From Cryptosporidium bovis (Eukaryota; Apicomplexa; Conoidasida; Eucoccidiorida; Cryptosporidiidae), in the NCBI GenBank assembly GCA_009768925.2, contig VHIT02000036.1:62001-126000 (forward strand): a stretch of 64,000 nt of DNA, in the 5' to 3' direction. This document shows positions 9,901 through 20,594 of the stretch, piece by piece. Position 1 is the stretch's first letter. Each line of letters opens with the position of its first letter. Position numbers and translations under genes: made by a program. The notes under the pieces are model-generated. The model did not search any database. It had not been told where the DNA came from and was given only the letters and a program-made list of their open reading frames with translations.

Positions 9901-12900
9901 CTGCCATATCTAATTAATTTGGTAACTTCTTCAGCGGATAATTTTTCTTCAGCAACAAAGTGGTCATTTTCAAACACTTTGTTTTGGTTGTTATCTACAA
10001 TATCATTAGAATCATCATTATCCCTAGAAGAACCTTTTATAATCATCTTGTCCAATTTAAGTTTTTGTTCACGCCCAAAAACCATTCTTTCCTCAACGCT
10101 CCATTCAGTAACAAGTTTCCATATACAGACATCTCTTGTTTGACCTATTCTGTGAGCTCTGTCTACAGCCTGTAAATCAACGAAAGGATTCCAGTCTTCA
10201 TCGTACATAACTACGTGATTAGCACTTACTAAATTGATTCCCAGTCCACCTGCCCTTGTACATATTAAATATACCAATACATAGTTGTCTGGCAGTCCAA
10301 ATTCCCTAATATCTAATTCCCTAATGAGTTTGTTCGTACTTCCATCTAGTCTCATGTACTGCCATCCTCTCCATAAACAGTAGTTTTCCAATTCATCCAA
10401 AATAAGCTGAAATTGTGTGAATATAAGTATTTTGTGCATTCTACATTTTTTGTCTATTTTAGCTGATAAAAATTCAGATGTGGAACTGGCATCAGAAACT
10501 AATTTTAAATTATCACCATTAACCTTTTCTTTTTTAACCTCCTTTTTAATAGCAGAGTGATCGCCGTTTTGATTTTTTAGTAAGTCAATATCACCACCAT
10601 TATCATCAGTTTCAATTTCTATCTTAATCTTTTCCTGCATTTTTTTAGGGCACTTATCGTACATATACTGGGAGTATATGTCTTTAAACTCCGATTTCTT
10701 AAAACTCTCCTCGTGCTCATCACTAACTTGGTACTTATCTTCAAAGGAAAGTATCTCATCATTTACATCACTATTGTTGCCATTTTCCTTATCTTTGCTC
10801 CTTCCACCTCCAGAGCCACTTGAATATGTATTATTGGAATTTGTGTTTGTGCTACTAGAAGAAACTGCTCCTCCCTTGTTTCTAAGTTCATTTATTCTGG
10901 ATTTAATTGATCTTATCTGCTCTCTAGTATATTTCTCGTGACTTTCTTTGTAATTAGGTATGTATTTACAATTTTCTCTGTGAAGTTGCATTAAAAGTTT
11001 GTCTAGAAAGAACAACTTTGATGATCCCTTAACATGCTCCCATCCAAATGAACCTTTTAATTTGTGAGCATCGTCAGTAACCTCATTAAGCAATTCAGGA
11101 GATGCTTCTGCAAATACACTGAATAATTTGTCTAATTGAGAAGATCTGGCAACAAGACCTCTAGGATGAGAGCAACATATTCTCATTTTAATAACAAGTC
11201 CAAGTAATTTTCTGAATGAAACATCACCGTGGATATTACCAACATCAAGTAATCTTTTGTACCACAGCCAACTTGAGGGAGATAAAGGAAGCCAAATGTC
11301 CTTTATGATTTTGTCGGGCAATTTAATTACAAGATCTTTAGTTCTTCTTAATAAAAGTTTTTGAAGTAAACAGTGAAAGAGTTTTATGCGTTTAGAATCG
11401 ACTTTAATTCCCAATGAATCAAGATCATCTATATTTTCTTCCATATCGGAGTTGTTGCAACCTTCTGATGTAGCATTGCCGCTACCACCTCCAGATGCAC
11501 TCTTTGTTATGTCTTTCATCTGAAATATTTTCTCAAATATCTCAGAATCTTGAAGAATATCAGGATATAAAAAGTTTAGTAACGTAAATAATTCCTTAAG
11601 TGAATTTTGCAAAGGAGTTCCTGTCAATAATACACGCATTGAACCACTTACTCTATCCATTGAATGTCTTATTCTCCCACCTTCATTCTTTATTCGATGA
11701 GCTTCATCCAGGATAATGCATTGCCATCTAAAATTGTCAACGAAAAAAGATTCCTCTGTAACAACAGTTTCATATGTAGTCACGTATAAATCATAGAGTC
11801 CATCAGAAGCAACAGGATCCATCATTGCATGCTCTCTCTCCCATCTACTTCCACATATTTTAGTTAGCGTTAAACTAGATGTAAATCTTCTTGCTTCTCT
11901 GGCCCAGTTACCTACTGTTGACAAAGGAACTACGATTAAATGCGGTCCAGTTATTCCAAGTGCCTTCAAACACGCTAAAAATGTGAGTGTCTGTATCGTT
12001 TTTCCCAATCCCATCTCATCTGCTAGTATTGCACCTCCTTTTATCGAAAAAGCAGTTAATAACCAATGCACACCATATCTTTGATAGTCCTTTAGCTCAA
12101 TTCCCTCATTCAATATTTGCATTGATTGTTCTTTGGCTTTAATGTGAGCTTCTCTATATTTAGGTGCATCTACAAACTCTTTATATTCAATATCACCCTC
12201 CTCACTTTCATTTTCATTGCTATCATCGTCATTATAGTTATTTTCATCATCGTCTTCTTTTTCATTATCATAATACTTTGTTTTACATTTTCCCCTCATT
12301 TTGTTTGATTTGTTTCTAATGGAATCCGATTCTCCACCAGACTCAGAACTAGAACTTTCTGAAAAACACATTCTTTTCATTTTTCTACCATAGGGGTTTG
12401 ACTCTGATTCAGAATCAATCTCTGAATTATCGTCTTGGATCTTTCTTATTCTTGATTTTTTTTGTTTCCTCCCTCTCTTGGACATGTTTTTACTGGATGA
12501 TGATGAAGAAGATGGCAGAGAAAATGCATTATTTTTTCTATAGCTTTCAGCATTTCTTTTGAGTCTTTCCAAAACTTTTCTAGAAACAAATGGAGCAATT
12601 GCCTCCCTGTTCTCCCATAAAAATAAGTCTCTGTTTATGCTTGACTGTTTAATTTGTTTTTTGATACAAGCCTGCCACTGTTGCGATAATTTAAGTCTCT
12701 CAGTTTTATTCATTCTTTTGTGCCTCATATTTTTTAGTGGATCTTCGCCCCTGCATACAGGGCATCTCCACTTATCCCCATCAAAAGCAAAAACTTCTGT
12801 TTCAATGCATTTTGGATGGTAGGAATATGTACAGAAGTCGCAACCTAACAGTTTACCACTTTTCTGACAAACATAACATGTATCACTATTTATATCTGTC

Positions 12901-13343
12901 TCATCATTAATCTTTTTGGTACCACCTAATGTCCTAACATCGCCTATTTGTTTATTCTTATTCTTGCAATTCCCTGTTTCATCATTATCACAATTAGGGC
13001 AATACCAAGTAGGTGTGTCTGGTTCTTCATTTAACCCCAAACAACCTAAATGTGCCGACTTAGGGCATCCGTCACAGTAAAGCATTGTATCTCCCGTCTC
13101 ATTTTCTCTGCATATAAAACAAAAGTCTTCATTATTTTTGCAATCTGGACAACAAAAATTGTTCTCATCATTACTGTTTATTATGCTTTCCAAACTTGTA
13201 TTCCCTTCAAGCAAGTTACAGTTTCTTAGACAATCGATGTGAAAGACTTTATTACACTGACTACATCTTAAATCTGTATCACCATCACGACATATATCGC
13301 AATATTTTCTCAAATTTTTACCTTGTCTTGCCATATTTTTCAT
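6960..13343 (-). CDS. Giant PHD-finger SNF2-family chromatin remodeler
   Basis: This is a 2127-residue ATP-dependent chromatin remodeler. Three PHD fingers open the protein (about 14-66, 73-120, 155-200; e.g. FCFICRENETGDTMLYCDGC). Basic/acidic Ser-rich linkers follow. The SNF2 ATPase starts near 420 with the Walker A sequence DEMGLGKT (about 437-444) and the DEAH box (about 541-548). It ends with the helicase-C lobe near 965-1070 (LIFTQFQLILDELE, DWNPFVDLQAVDRAHRIGQT). A large acidic/Ser insert separates the lobes. After it comes another zinc region (about 1325-1515): a CFRCGQ pair, then about 75 low-complexity residues, then CNRCPKSYHWSQC and CCLCF..CSEC..CIDC. A C-x2-C..H..C knuckle follows near 1740, and the tail is Ala-rich. 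I see no chromodomain, SANT or SLIDE. It is closest in layout to CHD/Mi-2-like or ISWI-like remodelers. The role in gene control is inferred. Confidence 0.92.
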   Translation of the reverse strand: MKNMARQGKNLRKYCDICRDGDTDLRCSQCNKVFHIDCLRNCNLLEGNTSLESIINSNDENNFCCPDCKNNEDFCFICRENETGDTMLYCDGCPKSAHLGCLGLNEEPDTPTWYCPNCDNDETGNCKNKNKQIGDVRTLGGTKKINDETDINSDTCYVCQKSGKLLGCDFCTYSYHPKCIETEVFAFDGDKWRCPVCRGEDPLKNMRHKRMNKTERLKLSQQWQACIKKQIKQSSINRDLFLWENREAIAPFVSRKVLERLKRNAESYRKNNAFSLPSSSSSSSKNMSKRGRKQKKSRIRKIQDDNSEIDSESESNPYGRKMKRMCFSESSSSESGGESDSIRNKSNKMRGKCKTKYYDNEKEDDDENNYNDDDSNENESEEGDIEYKEFVDAPKYREAHIKAKEQSMQILNEGIELKDYQRYGVHWLLTAFSIKGGAILADEMGLGKTIQTLTFLACLKALGITGPHLIVVPLSTVGNWAREARRFTSSLTLTKICGSRWEREHAMMDPVASDGLYDLYVTTYETVVTEESFFVDNFRWQCIILDEAHRIKNEGGRIRHSMDRVSGSMRVLLTGTPLQNSLKELFTLLNFLYPDILQDSEIFEKIFQMKDITKSASGGGSGNATSEGCNNSDMEENIDDLDSLGIKVDSKRIKLFHCLLQKLLLRRTKDLVIKLPDKIIKDIWLPLSPSSWLWYKRLLDVGNIHGDVSFRKLLGLVIKMRICCSHPRGLVARSSQLDKLFSVFAEASPELLNEVTDDAHKLKGSFGWEHVKGSSKLFFLDKLLMQLHRENCKYIPNYKESHEKYTREQIRSIKSRINELRNKGGAVSSSSTNTNSNNTYSSGSGGGRSKDKENGNNSDVNDEILSFEDKYQVSDEHEESFKKSEFKDIYSQYMYDKCPKKMQEKIKIEIETDDNGGDIDLLKNQNGDHSAIKKEVKKEKVNGDNLKLVSDASSTSEFLSAKIDKKCRMHKILIFTQFQLILDELENYCLWRGWQYMRLDGSTNKLIRELDIREFGLPDNYVLVYLICTRAGGLGINLVSANHVVMYDEDWNPFVDLQAVDRAHRIGQTRDVCIWKLVTEWSVEERMVFGREQKLKLDKMIIKGSSRDNDDSNDIVDNNQNKVFENDHFVAEEKLSAEEVTKLIRYGRRALLHLGDTSDIFKLNLEELMERKRVPIPDEDVLMQKEEEKCGEQQHVVIEGATDTKADEEVDITDILCDEIGETTDGVNVSSGKTQPLSSNVSTINTSPCEDASDTTTGAAIVSAGSSSNTSSQTTGNNNNVTGTVGDDDILWRSKRTRKPPPPVYNPHHWDIKTKSNDDKKPTLKHERSCFRCGQSKIDTVSKESNTNQTSNNEGDYNNNTGGTTNSNTGGNSGVTASTNDNSSSTNSAASGGNNINNSKPSGSVAQMDEYMRKMGLINCNRCPKSYHWSQCLGLDKVPPRTWICPWHECCLCFRRATQAGGLLIHCSECPTTFCIDCFPPEYQRHQVLDSFFENLNKRGWNVSRDSMILFLCSKCKALQQQEVRKKLSRQQLLEEQQRRRKMNEQLKSDVLKSGQKSFDQFSALGSGTSGKNSLYISGRRRNIEAAWKHTESSIRKGFERLFPPLLYKLQQEYIKENAKHEAAILAAASNNGSTADNDTDLEKQIGGLRKSPWMRPPGEWLRLCDNCILPFHDVSGCPYPLEVVKVSVPSGVTQIDVQTGQPLQLADGTKIKSMEEFSILTKNGGVDSKFQTRSYCSLCGLSGRMHTRRSCPLLPDEAEQEYEQRQLVLENFIKVLNSYPVEYPLELIDEDKVVGGWESYRKTAQKIAEEFLKDCFLACNLHHIITPSGTAYIGRQNVARNTNNQNTTIITGIGNSVTGISGSNSSSNQIIMQGEHGLGGMPAMSGINSEIGGVSVSGHLSRTSCGGFKKPGSREQGIPFSGCTIPTSSSMSSAAAAIQQRMNDAAISLARARYAAAAAAATVVGFRHPQPILPFPIVQTHPYGMIASANPLFFGVPNPTIAAAASAAAVAAATATARARTNIVSGNNIFSNNDINQLSGDEIARKRRVIDSFITENIDSNYDLSSSHIKSPPGKIKIIDNTSNLNLMQNSTVPSANVENIKSEDNFGEATANLDKLIKNIKRQSN

Positions 13344-16300
13344 ATAAATAATAGTAAATCGACTTAATTATATTAAACTAAATATACAAACTATTATTTA
13401 TATGTGTTTATCTAACTTATTACTAATATCAACACATTTAATTTAATACACTAATATTATTATTATACAGTACCTTTTTTAAAATTTTAATTATTGTTTA
13501 TAAAGGCGTTATTTGTATATATATTCAAAACTTTTATTAGTTTGTTCCTCTTCACTTCAGTTTAATTCAATTTTTCTCTCCAATGTATAAAACAAAATCA
13601 TAATACAATCACTATATAAATAAACCGTTTCTTATTGAATGGTGCAACAAAGTATCAACTTTAATGCGTATTCTAAGAATGGCTCTAGTGGAATTGTCTC
13701 CTTGAATGTACTGCAAAAATAAAATTCCGCTTATTAATGTTATATTTTCATATATCAAACTGAAAAACTGCTTGTATTATGCTTTATTTAAATTGTGTGG
13801 TGGAATATGAGTAATTAAGGTATTCACTTATAAAAATTAAAGCCACTTCCCTATATCCAAAAATTTGGTGTAAATAAATAGACAGTTTTGGAAAAAAATT
13901 CGCTTTTTCTCTTTTAAGTTAATTGCTTGGAATTTATATATGATGCAATAAGTATGGAAAATTGATTATACTGTAGATCTAAATACTATGAGTAAAGTAT
14001 TACAGTAACAAGGCAACGATTATTATATATGGTAACTTATATACGATACTTGTTTAACCTTTATTTACTCAAGCTTTAATCTTTAATTAATATACTTATT
14101 GAGGAAAGTCCCGCAGGAAGAGCGAGTCCTTCCTCTATAAACCCTTTGTAACTATATAAAGTCTTGATCTGCTTTTTTTCCCTATTATGCTGTATTTATG
14201 TTCCTTGATTTTCACTGGAGTTCTATTATATTTTTTGCAAGGAAAAAAACCAAACCAGCATTTTCAATTTTAAATTATTATTTTTGAAAAAAAATTTAAA
14301 TAATTTTCTTGTGCAAACACTATCTACTTATATAGCAGACATACAGACGTACATACGTATTATCAGTCCAATAATTATGTGTAGTTACTTGCTATTAATC
14401 ACGCGGCTGTCTGCACCTTATCCTCTATATGCTTTTCTAAAAATGCCTATTTACTAATATATATAATGTAGCTATGTGATACCATTTATATAGTATTTTC
14501 TTTTTTTTTCCTTTTGTTAATATATAAATTATAACTAATTTTAATTTAACAAACTACTTTTTATTGACTTGATATAAATATATTATAGAATTGGTTTATT
14601 TAATTTAACGCCAAATATATAAATCAAGTCGATTTAAAATATATTTATTTATTACGTATTTATTATTGAGACACATAATTAACTTTGTAAAAAATTAAAA
14701 AAATTACTTGGTTTTTTCCTGTTATTACAGAATTGATGTTGAGTAATACAGGAAATATAGCTTGACAGAAATATAAAGGTGAAAATACTTATTAATGTTT
14801 AATTTAACACATATAGTTGCATTTCTTTATTTGAATTGTATCCCCTTGCTTACTTGCTATTCACTACTCAATAGAAACAGTAATGGAAAAGACACTTATT
14901 TGATGATTGTGTCACACCGAAAGCTAGTGATTTAGTCCATCTATTTGTACAAGAAAACTTCACTTAATAAGCTATATATTTGTATCTAACAATTTAGTGG
15001 TATTTTTGCTGACTGGATATTTACAGTGGTCCCCTACCTTCTTTTTATATACAATTCTAGAGAAAGAAGTCGAACTGAGAATCGAAATATACTACTTTCC
15101 TTTCTCTAGTTTATATTTATTGTCCTCGTAGATCGTGTTTATTCTCCCTGTCGCTTCTCTCGAAATACAAATTGCATTAAATGCAGGTGTATGCATAGAA
15201 ATAGTGACACAACTTGACTGTGATTTATATACATGATCGGGAATTTATCTCTAAAAATTCGGGGTCAACATGTACTAACACAAATGTACACTTGTATCAT
15301 AAAGATCGCTAATAAGTAAGTTTATGTGCCACTATATTCATAAACAAATAGGCTTACCACCTATTTACACAGTATACATAAACTTGACTGATTTTTCTTT
15401 CATAGAGCACCTTTAAGTTATTAAAGGTCGAAATATTTTATTCTCATAATTAGAATTCTCGTGTTATTTATATTAAGAAGCGAGACCTGTATATGTCAAA
15501 TTCACAACAAAACTAAAAGGCGAGAACAACGAGCAAATACATGGTTTAACATTAAATAAAATGATTAAAGTTAAACTAAAAGACCTTGGAGGTAAACAAA
15601 CTTTTTCAAATATAACTATAGTAAGTAGTAATTTTACGACTTCAATCCATGATTATGTGAATTATGAAGAAACCGACAAAAAGTGTGATAAGTCCTTAAT
15701 GAACTACAAAATCATGTTTTTATTTTTTTCTGGCTTGATCTATTACCACTGTTTCATGTTTAGAATAAAACAAGTATTGGCGCCTTCTAAATTGTAAACC
15801 CGCAAACAATATACAAATAGAGTAGAAAAATATAGGTAAAGCAAATAGCAAGGAATTAATATATAAGTAAATTACTATATCCTATAATATTTTATGTGTA
15901 CCTGCTTCTCTTGCGTTGAGAAAGATAATAAAACGACTTCATGAAAACTCCAAGTAATGGTTTTGTTTTATAGGATCAATGCAATTTTTGAAAGTGGGAA
16001 TAAAAGTTGGGAACTAGGCAGATTCCCGGTATGCAAAACTATTAATGGCAAACATATGTGGGGAATCTTTTTTTTCCTGTCTTTGATTGGTATTCAATTG
16101 AGAACAGTAATGCAACAAGTTACATTAAATAATCTGACATATGCAAAACAGAGAAATTTAAGATAACAATTTAGTATAAATTGAAAGCAAAAGTTGTGAT
16201 TAACGTTAATTGTTGTATTTTAATTTAATTCAGACCTTTAAAAAATATATTATATTCATTAACCCGGTTCCATTATAAAAATTCGTGTGGTGCCAAAACA

Positions 16301-16875
16301 AAATTACAAGTAAAAAAAACCAGTGACAATTTTTTTTCAAGTAATGTTTTAATTCCAAAATAGAATCAGTAAAGACAGACTTAAATTTCATATTTTTCTT
16401 TTTAAATATCACAATTTAATAAAAGAGTAAGCATTTATATTTGTTTTAACTTGAGGATACTTTTGAATTATAGTAATATCTGCAGTAAAACAAGGTAATA
16501 ATCAATTGTATATTTCTCACTAATAAATATTCATTATATGAATTAAGGTAGTATATAGTGTTAATTTAATTAACTGGAAACAAGAAAATTGTAAGTAACA
16601 ATAATACTTTAATTAACTACATGTTTAAGGCTGATTTATGTGGCACTTGCAAAACCTATCATAAGTTAACATTTCAATCTTATGTATAAAGTCATTTAAT
16701 CTTTAGTGGTCATTATAATTTGCATTAATATAGATAATTGTATATTAAAATATATACATCATAAATAGAAATTGAATTTACATTTTAATTGTAATTTTAT
16801 CGCTTTTACTGTACATACTCAAGTAAACAAGTTCGGTGAATTAATTAAATAAATAATATATCAAGATAAATAAAG
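13344..16875. other. 3.5 kb gene-free region between divergent genes
   Basis: This is the longest non-coding stretch of the window, between the remodeler (minus) and the elongase (plus). The short frames at 15561-15797 and 15957-16166 show no domain. It holds a G+C-richer hairpin at about 14101-14135 (GAGGAA paired with TTCCTC), an inverted repeat CTAGAGAAAG/CTTTCTCTAG at 15057-15066 and 15100-15109, an E2F-like TTGGCGCC at 15777-15784, and near 16003-16080 a GGGAA..TTCCC hairpin followed by a run of eight or more T. A non-coding transcript is possible but not shown. Confidence 0.55.
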
Positions 16876-17868
16876 ATGATAATTAAAAATAATGATAGTA
16901 AATATATAATAAACAATAAAACAGGAGTATGGGAGATCCCAATGGATAACGAATTTATGAATTTACTTAAGGAAATACCCTGGTTTAGATATTTTATATT
17001 ACCTATAGAGGAAAGATGGAATGGGATAAGTTTATTTATATGGACAAATGAGAACTATTATTTGGCACATATCATATGTATATTGTACGCTCTGTTTGTA
17101 TATTTTGGACCCAAAATAATGGAAAAAAGAAAACCAATGAAGTTAGATAAATCACTTAAATACTGGAATTTGTTTTTAGCGATTTTTTCACTAATTGGAA
17201 CATCTAGGTTATTTCCATATATAATTACAAATGTAGTTAAATATGGATTTATATCGTCGGTTTGTTCTCCACCAATTGTACCACTTACAAAGGGTCCTGC
17301 CTCTCTTTGGTTGTCTTTATTTATTTACTCTAAATATTTTGAATTGATTGATACATTTTTTATTGTTGCAAGAAAAAAACCACTTTCATTTTTACACTGG
17401 TTTCACCATTTAACTGTATTGCTTTACACATGGGATGCCTATGTATCTTGTCAAACTATTGGAACTTACTTTTGTGCCATTAATTATTTTGTACATTCAA
17501 TTATGTATTTTTATTATTATTTAAGCAGTTGTGGTATTAAACCAAAATGGGGAATTATTATCACAATTCTTCAAATTACTCAAATGATCATTGGCACTTT
17601 ACTTACTATATTCGGAATGTATTTCTCATTCAAACATCCTTTTTCTAATGTATTCCCAGTTGAATATGTTCAACAACCACTGCAAGTTGGGTGTCATTTT
17701 ATTAGAACAAATGGTGTATTTGCGTGCCTTATGTACATTTCTTACTTTGCTTTGTTTTTCGATTTCTTTATAAAAAGATATCTAACCAAAGGTGTTCCTA
17801 TTGCGCAATGGATTTCATCTGGTGGCAATAATAGTGGTAAATCTAAATCGGTAAAGAAAAATCAATAA
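16876..17868 (+). CDS. ELO-family very-long/long-chain fatty acid elongase
   Basis: ELO proteins are ER membrane 3-ketoacyl-CoA synthases that condense acyl-CoA with malonyl-CoA, the first step of microsomal fatty acid elongation. The 330-residue protein has the hallmark HWFHH box (H174-H178, in FLHWFHHLTVLLYTW). It is preceded by SKYFELIDTFFIVARKKPLSF, which contains the family pattern K-x-x-E-x-x-D-T, and followed by NYFVHSIMYFYYYL (N-x-x-V-H-x-x-M-Y-x-Y-Y). About seven hydrophobic segments are visible, and the end is basic (SGKSKSVKKNQ), as in ER proteins. Cryptosporidium lacks a conventional type II fatty acid pathway and is known to have such an elongase, which agrees with this call. The start ATG has no close competitor. 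Confidence 0.95.
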   Translation: MIIKNNDSKYIINNKTGVWEIPMDNEFMNLLKEIPWFRYFILPIEERWNGISLFIWTNENYYLAHIICILYALFVYFGPKIMEKRKPMKLDKSLKYWNLFLAIFSLIGTSRLFPYIITNVVKYGFISSVCSPPIVPLTKGPASLWLSLFIYSKYFELIDTFFIVARKKPLSFLHWFHHLTVLLYTWDAYVSCQTIGTYFCAINYFVHSIMYFYYYLSSCGIKPKWGIIITILQITQMIIGTLLTIFGMYFSFKHPFSNVFPVEYVQQPLQVGCHFIRTNGVFACLMYISYFALFFDFFIKRYLTKGVPIAQWISSGGNNSGKSKSVKKNQ

Positions 17869-18269
17869 TGTTTTATGCCACTAATTAATAAAATGTTTAT
17901 TTTTATGCTTACTACTGTTGCGATATTCTGCACTAATTTCTAGACATTAATGTTATTTTTGTCATACAAACTTTGCATTTTGTATATATATTACTGTTCG
18001 CATGACTGCTAACTTTATTTCAATTAACCCCCCAAATATCTATTTGTTTCACTTTAAAGACACAACTTGGATCTCAATAAACGACCTTTTCTTTTTGCCT
18101 CTCACTAGTATTGCCTAAGCCCTGCCATAATGTGTTATATTCAAAAATGCCTTTAAAATTTAATTAAATTCTTATTTAACAGGAAGTGAAAAAAAATTTA
18201 CAGTTGAAAAAAAGCAAACATAAATAACCTGTAAGAAGTCTTTAACTTACATTTAATCACTAAGTTTCA
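17869..18269. other. Intergenic space between convergent genes
   Basis: 3' flanks of the elongase and of the WD40 gene. It is A+T-rich, with no coding frame or structured element that I can see. Confidence 0.5.
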
Positions 18270-19805
18270 TTATTCTATAGTTAAAAAACCAACGAAAGGT
18301 ATATTTGGACCGTTAAGTCCACTAGATATAATCTTATTATAATGTATAGATGATGTATTGACACCACTATTAGAACTACTTGTATTATTAGTACTATTAT
18401 TATCTAATGAATTGCATGAAAAGGTAAGAATATTTCTATTTGGATGCCATGAAGAAGAGGTAATCCTTCCTGGAATATCAAATCTACCGAGTGCTTTTAA
18501 CTCACTATTGCAAAGCATTAATGTGTCATTTGGATCATCATTATTTCTTCTTTTCTCTGATGTTATTCCAACAGAAAATAATTCATTATTCTTATTGTTA
18601 AATTTCATTGTAGATATGCAACCATCTATGTTATTTAATGTTGAAGTTACAGTTTTTCTGTCCAAGTTGAATAAGGAAATCGTTTGGTCATATCCAAAAC
18701 TAGCAATAATATTAGAAGATTCTACTACTGATGTTGAACCATATAAATGCATGCTAAATAATGTACCAGTCAAATTCGAGTTTATTTTATCGTTCAATAT
18801 ATTACTATTATTGTCGTTTAAAGGATCAACTCCACCAATACATGATTTTGAACCACTCACATCATCCACTAGACATGAATTTATATTTGAACTAGCGTTG
18901 TTTCTGCTATAAAATTGATCATTATCATTGGTATTATATGTACTAATGAAATCATTATTTATTATGTTGCTATTATTTATGTCCATACTTATCACTTCTA
19001 TCTTACCATCGTGTCTAGCCATTATTATATTTTTATTGTCACTACTTATAATTATATCATTTATTTCCTCCGTTGATTTTTTATTGCCGACTATTGAATA
19101 TGGGGATTCTTTAAGTATATCCTCAAATAATATATCTACAATATTTATCCCTTTGTCCTGTTTATTTGCATCAATATCAATGTATTCTTTATCATTGCTA
19201 CTGTTATCATTTTCAAGTCCCTCTTGTATAAATAAACTCTGCTTATATTCACTACTTTTGTTAATACTATAGTCTTCCTTCTTTTTTTCAAGTGGTAAGT
19301 GAAGATTAAAGGGCCTTGGAAATCTTAAATCTATTAAAAATAAATTATCTGTTTTGTCCCCTGTTATTATTCTTCTATTGTCACTGGACCATGCTACGTT
19401 TAATAACATTTCACAAGGTATATCTATTTCAAATTTAGTTAGTGATGCTCTTGTATCATAAAATTCTATTGCAGGCTTGTTCAGTGATGCACATATCAAT
19501 TGATAGTTATTTACTTTTGATGGTATTCCCTTAAGCCACTTTCCAGGTAATGTTGTAAATGGTATGAATTTATTTGGATCTATTACATATATTTCACTTC
19601 TTGTACAGTAAACTAACTTATCGCCATCACATGTCCAATCTATGCCACATATTTTGTCCCTTCTTTCCATGTCATGCTGTCTTGCTATTTTTATTACAGA
19701 TTGATGACCCAAACAGTTGTGTAAATACGAATGACTTCTATTAAAAATAGGCAATGAAGTCTCTGGTGCTGATATTCTATTCTTTAAAACGTTCACCAAC
19801 ATCAT
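18270..19805 (-). CDS. WD40-repeat protein, possibly THOC3/Tex1-like
   Basis: The protein has several WD40-type blades, e.g. ICGIDWTCDGDKLVYCTRSEIYVID (about 55-80), LLNVAWSSDNRRIITGDKTDNLFLIDL (about 135-160), SNIIASFGYDQTISLFNLD and the late blade SSWHPNRNILTFSCN. The conserved opening resembles the nuclear mRNA-export protein THOC3/Tex1 of the THO complex, but this is a weak similarity by eye. Two Asn/Ser/Asp-rich inserts interrupt the propeller (about 195-245 and 300-345), as is common in this lineage. The open frame extends upstream to 19826, but only through a GTG and a Phe-rich run; the first ATG pair is at 19805-19800, giving 511 aa. Other WD40 families remain possible. Confidence 0.75.
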   Translation of the reverse strand: MMLVNVLKNRISAPETSLPIFNRSHSYLHNCLGHQSVIKIARQHDMERRDKICGIDWTCDGDKLVYCTRSEIYVIDPNKFIPFTTLPGKWLKGIPSKVNNYQLICASLNKPAIEFYDTRASLTKFEIDIPCEMLLNVAWSSDNRRIITGDKTDNLFLIDLRFPRPFNLHLPLEKKKEDYSINKSSEYKQSLFIQEGLENDNSSNDKEYIDIDANKQDKGINIVDILFEDILKESPYSIVGNKKSTEEINDIIISSDNKNIIMARHDGKIEVISMDINNSNIINNDFISTYNTNDNDQFYSRNNASSNINSCLVDDVSGSKSCIGGVDPLNDNNSNILNDKINSNLTGTLFSMHLYGSTSVVESSNIIASFGYDQTISLFNLDRKTVTSTLNNIDGCISTMKFNNKNNELFSVGITSEKRRNNDDPNDTLMLCNSELKALGRFDIPGRITSSSWHPNRNILTFSCNSLDNNSTNNTSSSNSGVNTSSIHYNKIISSGLNGPNIPFVGFLTIE

Positions 19806-20594
19806 AGTAAAGAAAAAAAAAAGCACTTATTCGTTCATTCCATGTATAACCTGTTAACCTGATTGATTATTCATTCAAACAAATTATTTAATTGTTTATT
19901 TACTCTCACCTAATTAGTTTGTGCACTAATAATCTTTTTGTCTTTAAAAAACCTATTTTACCTAAATAATTGCTTTACCGCCATGTTTACCCTTTTTTGG
20001 CAAATAAATCTATTCTGCTTTATAATACACAATAACCAAGTACTAGTTATTAATTATTAAAGGAACAAAAATTATCTGCAATAAGCAAACTACTGAACTC
20101 CTAAACTCCTAAATCTTTAGCAAACTCATAAGACAGATATACTATCTAAAATAAATATTTGGATACTAAAAATATATTCTACGGATTAAACAAATTTACA
20201 CAGTAATAATAACACACTACTCTCAATATATTTCTCAGTATCGTTTCTAACGCTGGTGTTGTACCTAATAATATATTAGTTCTACATCAAAATTAACTGC
20301 CTTTTATTTCTTTAATCTAATTTCACATGTATTATTATTTAAAGCAAATACTCAAATTAATTTAAATAACCGCCCACTAATTGCTATAATATTCGAGTTT
20401 TCGGCGCCATTAATTGATGTGGGGCTTGAGCTATTTTATATAGGGAATTAAATGAAGAAATTTCGGAATGAAATATTTCTTTCATGTGACTATATTTTGT
20501 TAATTAATTGCCTATTACTTTTAATTCCTTATCTAGAAGATGTGCGTGTAAAGTATCATATTATGTTATTTGCTAGATAATTTCCTTAATTATC
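19806..20594. other. Intergenic region with an E2F-like element
   Basis: It lies upstream of the WD40 gene and downstream of the POLD4-like gene. It carries ACCGCC at about 19978 and TTTTCGGCGCC at about 20398-20408. No gene or RNA that I can support. Confidence 0.5.

Noticed and set aside
12126-12308. Hydrophobic plus-strand frame opposite the remodeler
   Set aside because: Antisense of the acidic Asn/Asp linker; no other support.
15561-15797. 78-codon open frame in the 3.5 kb desert
   Set aside because: No recognisable domain; frames of this length are expected by chance in 3.5 kb of A+T-rich DNA. RNA evidence would be needed.
15957-16166. 69-codon frame and a GGGAA..TTCCC hairpin
   Set aside because: The frame has no domain. 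The hairpin is short and I found no RNA family match.
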